A stretch of DNA of 27,980 nucleotides, taken from assembly GCA_030668025.1 (NCBI GenBank), contig DAOUUT010000008.1, positions 1 through 27,980 of the forward strand, read 5' to 3'. The notes beneath the pieces are model-generated. The model was not told the origin of the DNA and made no database searches. It was given only the letters and a program-made list of their open reading frames with translations. Both the position numbers and the translations under genes were made by a program. Below, piece after piece: positions 1 through 5,854 of the stretch. Source of the stretch: Promethearchaeota archaeon (GTDB lineage: Archaea > Asgardarchaeota > Lokiarchaeia > Sigynarchaeales > SOKP01). Position 1 is the first letter of the stretch; each line of letters opens with the position of its first letter.

Positions 1-1344
1 GTTAGCAGCAACAAATCCCGCCATGTTTACGGGATCCTTAGCAGAACCAAAAGGCGGTGCGTAAGTAAGTTCTAACTCTTCTAAGTCAAACACCGTTCCT
101 TTGAATTTAATTACAGTAGCAATTACATCAATCCTTTTTTCTGTTCCTGGACCTCCAGCTGCTTGAACTCCGAGTATTTTTCCACTTGGGACTTCAAATA
201 TCAATTTAAGAGTTATTGGCACAGCTCCAGGGTAATAACCTGCGTGGTTATTAGGGTGTATGTAAATCTTTTCGTACTTAATATCAGTTTTCTTTAATTG
301 TTTTTCAGCTAAACCTACTGTTGAAACAGTTAAATCAAAAACTTTTACGACGGAGGCTCCCAAAATTCCTTGATACTTCGTATCACGGCCAGCAATAACA
401 TCAGCAACTATTCTCCCTTGTTTATTCGCTGGACCTGCTAAAGGTATTCCAGTAGGTTCTTGGGTTATAAAGTTTTTTACTTGGACTGCGTCACCTACAG
501 CAAATATTGAAGGATCTGAGGTTTTCATTTGTTCATCTACAATAATATGACCTCGCGGACCAATTTTTAAATCGGCCTCCTTGGCTAATTTGCTTTCTGG
601 TTTGACCCCAATTGCTAAAATTATTACGTCAGTCTTAATATTTTTCCCACTTTTAGGAATAACGTAAAAACAATTGTCACTATCGCATTTGAAAGAATCA
701 ACAGGGTCTTCTAATTGTAAACACACACCATTTAGTAGTAGTTCTTGATGTACGAATTGTGCTATTTCCTTATCTATAGGTGCCATAACTTGGTCAAGCA
801 TTTCCACGATTTTTACCTTAGCACCTCTATGCTTCAAATTTTCAGCCATTTCTAAACCGATAAAACCGCCCCCGATGATGGTCGCGTGTTTAACATTATT
901 ATTTTCAATAAATTGTTTGATCTTAACGGAATCTGGAATTGTTCTCAGTGTAAATACGGGAACATCACCGAGCCCCTCAAATGGAGGTACAATTGGGGTA
1001 GCTCCAGGAGAAAGTACTAAGTAATCATAGTCCAATTCGAAAGATTTATCGTTTTCAAGGTTTTTAACCGTAACAGTTTTCTTTTCCTTGTTGATTGAAA
1101 TTGCTTCGTGGTTAACTTTAACATCAATCCTAAATCGATCCCAAAATTCTTCTGGCGTCATTAGTTCCAATTGAGCTTGGTCCTTTATGATGTGACCAAT
1201 ATAATACGGTAACCCACAGTTAGCGAATGAGACGTACTCTCCCTTCTCAAGCACTGTAATCTCTACGTTCTCCATTAACCTTCTAAGTCGAGCTGCCGTT
1301 GAAGCGCCCCCAGCAACTCCACCCACAATTATAACTTTTTCCAT
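1..1344 (-). CDS. FAD-dependent CoA-disulfide / NAD(P)H polysulfide reductase (3' end outside window)
   Basis: This is a flavoprotein disulfide reductase of the CoA-disulfide reductase / NADH oxidase / NADH:polysulfide reductase group, using NAD(P)H to reduce CoA-disulfide, CoA-persulfide or polysulfide. The ATG at 1344 begins a Rossmann FAD motif (VIIVGGVAGGAST, about residues 4-16). The single redox cysteine lies in SFANCGLPYY (Cys43), as in this group, rather than a CxxxxC pair. A second, NAD-binding glycine motif (IIGGGFIGLE) is near residue 155, and the late FAD motif is IFAVGDAV. The visible 448 codons match the length of the core enzyme; the frame is still open at base 1, so a C-terminal rhodanese domain, common in this group, could follow but is not visible. 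It lies 270 bp beyond the IscU-like gene on the same strand, with TusA and IscS upstream, which suggests persulfide metabolism. The family call is firm, the substrate is not. Confidence 0.88.
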   Translation of the reverse strand, partial: MEKVIIVGGVAGGASTAARLRRLMENVEITVLEKGEYVSFANCGLPYYIGHIIKDQAQLELMTPEEFWDRFRIDVKVNHEAISINKEKKTVTVKNLENDKSFELDYDYLVLSPGATPIVPPFEGLGDVPVFTLRTIPDSVKIKQFIENNNVKHATIIGGGFIGLEMAENLKHRGAKVKIVEMLDQVMAPIDKEIAQFVHQELLLNGVCLQLEDPVDSFKCDSDNCFYVIPKSGKNIKTDVIILAIGVKPESKLAKEADLKIGPRGHIIVDEQMKTSDPSIFAVGDAVQVKNFITQEPTGIPLAGPANKQGRIVADVIAGRDTKYQGILGASVVKVFDLTVSTVGLAEKQLKKTDIKYEKIYIHPNNHAGYYPGAVPITLKLIFEVPSGKILGVQAAGGPGTEKRIDVIATVIKFKGTVFDLEELELTYAPPFGSAKDPVNMAGFVAAN

Positions 1345-1374
1345 ATTACCATCTTTTTGTTTATTTTTAGTTGT

Positions 1375-1397
1375 GTGATCGTGATGCACTATATCAC
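1375..1397. promoter_or_regulatory. Possible operator dyad upstream of the disulfide reductase
   Basis: GTGAT occurs twice in tandem (1375-1379 and 1381-1385), followed by its inverse ATCAC at 1393-1397, about 30-50 bp upstream of the reductase ATG. The arms are only 5 bp, so this may be chance. If real it would place a regulator over the promoter of that gene. Confidence 0.2.
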
Positions 1398-1494
1398 TAC
1401 TTTAAAAAAATAGAATTAATTGTATCATTTAAACCTCTTTATTATAAATTATGAAAAATAAGAGAATTAGTATAAAAATTAGGATAAAAAAAAT

Positions 1495-1614
1495 TTATAA
1501 TCGATAATCTAAAACTATTACGACATCAACGAATAGCTCGTAATTCTCGTCCTCATCGAAATCATGGATAACAATTTTTTCTACTTCGTCAAGCTCTCCT
1601 TTGATTTCAATCAA
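1495..1614 (-). pseudogene. In-frame tail of the thioredoxin-reductase-like segment, cut off by a TAA
   Basis: Directly after the TAA (1615-1617) that ends the IscU-like gene, the same frame stays open for 39 more codons to a TAA at 1495-1497. The peptide contains LIEIKGELDEVEKIVIHD and ends ELFVDVVIVLDYRL. This matches the next piece of the thioredoxin-reductase NAD-binding fold (a strand like EEIKGE..KVEGVVL, then a strand like ELPVDGVFVFIG). The preceding IscU tail corresponds to the piece just before it, so the stop falls between two halves of one domain. It could be a recent nonsense mutation, a base error, or stop read-through. No start codon or ribosome-binding site suggests independent translation. 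Confidence 0.6.
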
Positions 1615-2298
1615 TTATGATTCTTGTAATAGTTTTACATCTGAATGCTTCAATTTTTTCCTCAATTCAACATTGCCAGGAACTGATTTTGCAGAAGTTA
1701 CAACAATTACTCTTCCAGTATATTCTGTTAGTTTAAGTGCGAGCTCTAACGATTCGTCTCCCGAGTCGACTATAATAATTCTTTTTTCTCTAAACTCTTC
1801 TAAATCCGCGGGTACTTCTTTATAGACTCCTTTTCCAAGAAATTCATCGATTCCGAGTATTATTCTAACATCTAATTGACAAGACGTAACGATCTCTATT
1901 TCTGGCTCTGTACCTAAACGATAGTTGTCGATTGCGGCTTTTAAAGCATCGGCAGCTAGATTAGAACAATGCATTTTTATAGGAGGAAGTCCATCTAATT
2001 CGTCAGCAACATTTTGGCGCGTGATTTTATACGCTTCGTCAAGAGTCATACCTTTTGCCATCTCAGTAATCATTGATGACGTAGAAACAGCTGAACCACA
2101 ACCGAATGTTTTAAATTTAATATCCTCGATAAATTCTTCATTTTTATCATTTTTGGCAATCTTGAGGTAGATCCACATAAGATCTCCACAAACTGGGTTT
2201 CCAACTCGACCAACCCCGTCTGCGTTTTCAATCTCACCCACGTTCCTAGGATTTTTGAAGTGATCTAACACTTTTTCTGAATATGTAGTAGATTTCAT
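1615..2298 (-). CDS. iscU: IscU/NifU-type Fe-S scaffold with thioredoxin-reductase-like C-terminal segment
   Basis: This is a scaffold on which [2Fe-2S]/[4Fe-4S] clusters are assembled. The IscU domain fills residues 1-155 and has all three cluster cysteines in standard context: GNPVCGD (Cys37, Asp39), FGCGSA (Cys67) and MHCSNLAADAL (Cys111). Ordinary IscU ends near residue 130-150. Here residues 158-227 add a segment (RIIIVDSGDESLELALKLTE, then VIVVTSAKSVPGNVELRKKL) that resembles the NAD-binding half of thioredoxin reductase, although the GxGxxG loop is degenerate (VDSGDES). The frame continues after the TAA with more of that fold. ATG 2298 lies 4 bp after the IscS-like stop, and its Shine-Dalgarno (GAGGT) overlaps the end of that gene, so the two are translationally coupled. 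The scaffold role is secure; the role of the appended segment is unknown. Confidence 0.9.
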   Translation of the reverse strand: MKSTTYSEKVLDHFKNPRNVGEIENADGVGRVGNPVCGDLMWIYLKIAKNDKNEEFIEDIKFKTFGCGSAVSTSSMITEMAKGMTLDEAYKITRQNVADELDGLPPIKMHCSNLAADALKAAIDNYRLGTEPEIEIVTSCQLDVRIILGIDEFLGKGVYKEVPADLEEFREKRIIIVDSGDESLELALKLTEYTGRVIVVTSAKSVPGNVELRKKLKHSDVKLLQES

Positions 2299-2302
2299 TT
2301 TA

Positions 2303-3493
2303 TTATTTTACCTCATTATATTTTTTTAATAATTCTGGAGGTGTTAATGGAGATAACTTTCTCAACCTCATTACCTCGTTTGGCAAAACTTCTATAAGCT
2401 TATCAATGTCGGACTCGCGAGTAGTTCTACCTAAAGAAACCAGTAGACTACCGTGTGCCTCTTCGTGCAAAAGACCCATCGCAATTAACGTATGAGAAGC
2501 CTCTAATGTTTTTGAACTACAAGCTGAGCCTGTAGCAGCAGCAATATTGTGTTCTTTTAGCGTTAATATCAACGATTCACCCTCGATATAATCAAATCGA
2601 AAATGGGCGTTGTGAGGAAGTCTTTTTTCAGGATGTCCGTTTAAATACGATTTAGGAATTGTTTCCAAAATATTCTTAATTAACTTATCTCTTAATATTT
2701 TTAAATTTTCTGATTCTTTGGGCATTTCTTCCTTCAAAATTTCAGCGGCTTTAGAAAATCCAACTATACCGGGTATATTTTCAGAACCTGACCTCATACC
2801 TCTTTCTTGACCGCCACCAATTATTATAGGATTAACTCGTACTCCCTTTTTTAAGTATAACGCGCCAACCCCTCTTGGCCCGTAAATATCGTTCGATGAT
2901 AATGTGATTAAATCTATCGGAACTTTTTGAACGTCAATTGGAACTACGCTTTCACTAGCAACAGCGTCAGTATGAAATAATATCCCTTTTTCTCTTGCAA
3001 TCCTACTAATTTCAGCAGTTGGTTGTAGTGTTCCAACTTCGTTGCTAGCAGTAGATATAGAAATTAAAATAGTTTCGTCAGTAATTAACTTTTCAAGCTT
3101 ATCTAAACTAATGATACCAAATCGATCTACAGAAACTCTGCTTACTCTAAACCCCTGTCTTTCTAAATATTTCCCAAGGTTTAAGATAGATATATGTTCG
3201 ATTTCAGAAATAATTATGTGGTTTCCTTTTTTCTTCTGTCTCATAGCGGCGCCTATTAAAGCTAAATTATTTGATTCGGTCGCTCCAGAAGTAAATAGTA
3301 TGTCAGACGGATTAGGGGCATTCACAAACTTTGCAATTTTTTCTCGTGATGTCTCTAAAATATCTGTAGCAATATCTCCATCGCAATGAAGAGAAGCCGG
3401 ATTCGCAAATTTTTCGTTAAAGTATAGTAGCATTTCGTCCACGACTCTTGCGTCCACGGGTCTTGCAGCTTGATTGTCTAGATATACGCTCAT
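2303..3493 (-). CDS. iscS: IscS-like protein lacking the PLP-binding lysine (Archaeoglobus type)
   Basis: This is a class-V aminotransferase-fold protein of the NifS/IscS family, 396 residues, full length. Family landmarks are YLDNQAA at the N-terminus, FTSGATESNNLA (68-79), EIEH with His100, FHTDAV with Asp176, GGGQERGMRSGSENIPG (227-242), and the persulfide cysteine in TGSACSS (Cys325). The motif that normally reads SAHKIYGP or SGHKIYGP reads SSNDIYGP here (199-206): the Schiff-base lysine is Asp202, and its neighbouring His is Asn201. The PLP-contacting Gln after HTDA is also replaced (Ala179). The same Asp substitution is known in Archaeoglobus fulgidus IscS, which does not hold PLP covalently. 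Such a protein is unlikely to be a normal cysteine desulfurase; it may act as IscU partner and persulfide or cluster ligand through Cys325. Start ATG 3493 follows a strong GGAGGG. Confidence 0.9.
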   Translation of the reverse strand: MSVYLDNQAARPVDARVVDEMLLYFNEKFANPASLHCDGDIATDILETSREKIAKFVNAPNPSDILFTSGATESNNLALIGAAMRQKKKGNHIIISEIEHISILNLGKYLERQGFRVSRVSVDRFGIISLDKLEKLITDETILISISTASNEVGTLQPTAEISRIAREKGILFHTDAVASESVVPIDVQKVPIDLITLSSNDIYGPRGVGALYLKKGVRVNPIIIGGGQERGMRSGSENIPGIVGFSKAAEILKEEMPKESENLKILRDKLIKNILETIPKSYLNGHPEKRLPHNAHFRFDYIEGESLILTLKEHNIAAATGSACSSKTLEASHTLIAMGLLHEEAHGSLLVSLGRTTRESDIDKLIEVLPNEVMRLRKLSPLTPPELLKKYNEVK

Positions 3494-3528
3494 AACTTAA
3501 CCCCTCCGTGATTTCAAGCTAATTGTTA

Positions 3529-3783
3529 TTATTCCCTTTTTCTGAAGTAAAATATTAGATCATCTCCATCTTTAATAAACTCAACCAACTCTGTACCAGT
3601 TCTTTTTGCCCACCTTTTCAAATCCTCTTCTGCTGCCGGATCATCAGCTAAAACTTTAAAACACTGACCAATATCTAAAGATTCTGAAAAGGTTCTTACT
3701 TCGAAAATAGGTTCTGGACAAAATAATCCCCTAGTATCTAATTCTGCATCGTATTTTATTTCCTCGTCCTTTCCACCAGTCAT
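3529..3783 (-). CDS. tusA: TusA-family sulfur carrier protein
   Basis: This is a small cytosolic sulfur carrier (84 residues, normal family size) that holds a persulfide on the cysteine of its CPxP motif: LDTRGLFCPEPIFEVR, with Cys22 and the following Pro-Glu-Pro. The predicted fold is the usual two-layer alpha/beta sandwich, and a second conserved block, KVLADDPAAEEDLKRWA, lies at 43-59. ATG 3783 is preceded by a strong Shine-Dalgarno (GGAGGC, 3791-3796 on the minus strand). It is the first gene of the cluster TusA-IscS-IscU-disulfide reductase, 35 bp before IscS. TusA normally takes sulfur from IscS. As the IscS here lacks its catalytic lysine, transfer in the opposite direction, from TusA to the IscS/IscU pair, is plausible but inferred. 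Confidence 0.92.
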   Translation of the reverse strand: MTGGKDEEIKYDAELDTRGLFCPEPIFEVRTFSESLDIGQCFKVLADDPAAEEDLKRWAKRTGTELVEFIKDGDDLIFYFRKRE

Positions 3784-4040
3784 TAAAAAAGCCTCCTTTT
3801 TCTTATAAACATTTTTTAATAATTTGTAATATCCAGAATTAATTTTATTTGATTGGTTCTAAGAGATATACTTTCCTTAGTAAAATAAATATTCTCATTA
3901 TATTTTAGTTAAGTTTCTCAGAAATTAAAAGAATAAAATAGAATCTCTTTTAAACCGACTTTATAAATTATAAATATCAAAAAATGTATCTTATAATTTA
4001 CAAAATTAAAGTTATAAAAATAAAAAATTGAATGAATGTA

Positions 4041-4676
4041 TTATTTTCCTGCTAACTTTTTTATATGTCTGACACCATCGACAGCGTCATCTGCAAAATC
4101 ATCGGCACCCAACCGTTTAGCAAGTTCCATGTTCAAAGGAGCTCCGCCAACGATTAATTTTACACTATCCCTAAGACCCGCTTCTTTTAAAGCTTCATGA
4201 ACGGATTTAATCTGCTCGACAGTCATAGTCAATAGGGAACTTAACGCTATGATTGTAGCTCCTGTTTCTTTTACCTTTTCGACGATAACATCTGCATCAA
4301 CATCCATCCCCAAATCATGTAATTCAAAACCACTACTTAATAATAATGAGCCTAAAATATTTTTTCCGATATCATGGTTGTCGCCCTTTACCGTTGCTAA
4401 AATTATCTTAGTTTTATCTACTGACCTGTCTGATGCTGCTAAAGCCGGTTGGAGCACTTTAAACGCTTCTTTCATGGTTTCCCCCGCTAATACAAGCTCA
4501 GTTAAATAATATTCCTTCTCTTCATATCGCTTCCCTACTTCGTCCATTCCTTTTGTTAAAGCGCTTAAAACATCAAATGGATCCTTTCCATCTCCTTCTA
4601 GGGCTTCCTTCACTGCGGCTTCAATATCATCTACTTCTAATTCTATGATCAATTCAGTTAACTTTTCAAATTCCAA
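4041..4676 (-). CDS. Corrinoid (B12-binding) protein of a methyltransferase system
   Basis: This is a methyl-carrying corrinoid protein like MtaC/MtmC/MtbC/MttC, which accepts a methyl group from a substrate-specific MtxB methyltransferase and passes it to a second methyltransferase. Residues 1-85 form the helical cap domain (VLAGETMKEAFKVLQP). Residues 88-211 form the Rossmann-like B12 domain with the DxHxxG motif GDNHDIGKN (Asp99, His101 as lower axial ligand, Gly104), the SLLL strand and GGAPL near 177. The length of 211 is typical. The start is TTG 4676, chosen because AAGGGG lies about 8 bp upstream and no ATG is available in frame. No MtxB or MtxA gene is in the window, so the methylated substrate cannot be named. 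It may feed the methyl branch that ends at CdhE (13119-14570), but that is inference. Confidence 0.9.
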   Translation of the reverse strand: MEFEKLTELIIELEVDDIEAAVKEALEGDGKDPFDVLSALTKGMDEVGKRYEEKEYYLTELVLAGETMKEAFKVLQPALAASDRSVDKTKIILATVKGDNHDIGKNILGSLLLSSGFELHDLGMDVDADVIVEKVKETGATIIALSSLLTMTVEQIKSVHEALKEAGLRDSVKLIVGGAPLNMELAKRLGADDFADDAVDGVRHIKKLAGK

Positions 4677-5093
4677 ATTTTTTTCCCCTTTTTTTTAATT
4701 ATGAAGAACTAGCTTAAAGTTTAAATCTGCTGTAATTTTAATAATGAAATATCTTAACTAAAATAAATATTTTTAAATTTATGAAACAAATTACTTAATT
4801 TCATTTTCAAAAAAGAGAAGAGAAGAGAAGCCGGAAATTGAACCTCAAAAGAGGTTAATTTTAGGATAAAATTTAGTTCCGTACGTTACCATTTAATTAG
4901 GAAATTAGGGGATATTTTTATTTGCGGCTTTCCTCTCTAATATTCAAATATAATGTGGCAATATTTAAACTTTTGTTTGAGAGTAATGATACAATTTAAT
5001 ATTGGTCTTAAAATGAAGTCGATAGCACAATATTTTAAATAAATAAGGATTATATAAGAGAGAACTAGAAAAGAATGAGTTGCTGAAATAAAA
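4677..5093. other. Divergent intergenic region (417 bp) between corrinoid protein and ABC transporter
   Basis: No convincing gene lies here. It must hold the promoters of the two divergent genes. It contains a short purine microsatellite (repeated AGAGA, about 4812-4830) followed by a perfect hairpin, AACCTC-AAAA-GAGGTT, at 4841-4856. The base composition is otherwise AT-rich. Confidence 0.6.
5050..5057 (+). promoter_or_regulatory. TATA box for the ABC transporter operon
   Basis: TTATATAA lies 37 bp before the ATG at 5094, preceded by an AT-rich BRE-like stretch. Archaeal spacing would put transcription start near 5080, giving a short leader. Confidence 0.45.
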
Positions 5094-5840
5094 ATGGAGA
5101 AAGAAATTCTTGAAGAGCCTACTGAATTAGAAGATATTGATATATTAAACGAAATTAGAGAGGAAAACATTGTTATCTTAACTAAAAATTTATTTAAAAA
5201 TTATGAAATTGGAGATTTTATTGTAAAAGCCGTACATGATGTAAATCTGAAAATTAAAGAGAGAGATTTCGTTGTTTTTAAAGGTCCGTCAGGAGCAGGT
5301 AAAACTACTTTACTAAATTTAATTGGAGGGTTAGATTCTCCTAACGAAGGCACGATTTTTTCAAGTGGGGTTAGAATTACCGATTTACAAGAAGAATCAC
5401 TTTCTACATTTAGATTAATTAACACAGGATTCGTTTTTCAGAACTATAATCTTATTAGCACTTTAACAGCTGAAGAAAATGTGATGTTCCCGATGAATTT
5501 AGCTGGAATGACCCTAAAAGAGCAAAGAGAGAAAGCAGTAAGTTTATTGAAAAAAATTGGTTTAGGGGATAGAAGAGAACACTTACCATTTCAACTTTCA
5601 GCTGGTGAACAACAGAGGGTAGCAATAGCAAGAGCGTTAGCAAACGATCCTCCAATTATTTTGGCAGATGAGCCTACAGCCAACCTCGATAAAAATACAA
5701 GCGTGTTTATACGAGATCTCTTTAATGATATGAAAAAGGATGGTAAAACGATTTTAATAGCAACACACGACGATTTTTTAATAGAACTTGCCAATCGAGT
5801 CATAATTTTTGAAGATGGTAAGATAACAAGTGAAGAGTAG
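5094..5840 (+). CDS. ABC transporter ATP-binding protein, LolD/MacB-like
   Basis: This is the nucleotide-binding subunit of a type VII (FtsX-permease) ABC system, acting at the cytoplasmic face of the membrane. Motifs in order are Walker A GPSGAGKTT (64-72), Q-loop FQNYNL (115-120), a signature LSAGEQQR (168-175, with A and E in place of the usual GG/Q), Walker B IILADEPTANLD (188-199) and H-loop ATHDD (223-227). The GLDSPNEGTI and LSTFR segments are typical of the LolD/MacB/SalX group. About 30 N-terminal residues, mostly acidic, precede the domain. The partner permease follows immediately, its frame opening within the end of this gene. The substrate is unknown; such systems move lipids, lipoproteins or peptides, or transmit mechanical force. 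Confidence 0.93.
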   Translation: MEKEILEEPTELEDIDILNEIREENIVILTKNLFKNYEIGDFIVKAVHDVNLKIKERDFVVFKGPSGAGKTTLLNLIGGLDSPNEGTIFSSGVRITDLQEESLSTFRLINTGFVFQNYNLISTLTAEENVMFPMNLAGMTLKEQREKAVSLLKKIGLGDRREHLPFQLSAGEQQRVAIARALANDPPIILADEPTANLDKNTSVFIRDLFNDMKKDGKTILIATHDDFLIELANRVIIFEDGKITSEE

Positions 5841-5854
5841 TTGGTGAGTTAATA

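Noticed and set aside
1615..1617. Recoded stop (selenocysteine or pyrrolysine) at the end of the IscU gene
   Set aside because: The codon is TAA; selenocysteine uses TGA and pyrrolysine TAG, and other genes here end normally at TAA. Mutation or base error is more likely.
1601..1825. 74-codon plus-strand frame within the IscU gene
   Set aside because: It is antisense to a conserved domain and has no ribosome-binding site or promoter; judged a shadow frame.
4937..5170. 77-codon open frame on the minus strand overlapping the start of the ABC ATPase
   Set aside because: It overlaps a clearly conserved gene in antisense, and its Ser/Ile-rich translation is typical of the reverse complement of an acidic/lysine-rich coding sequence.
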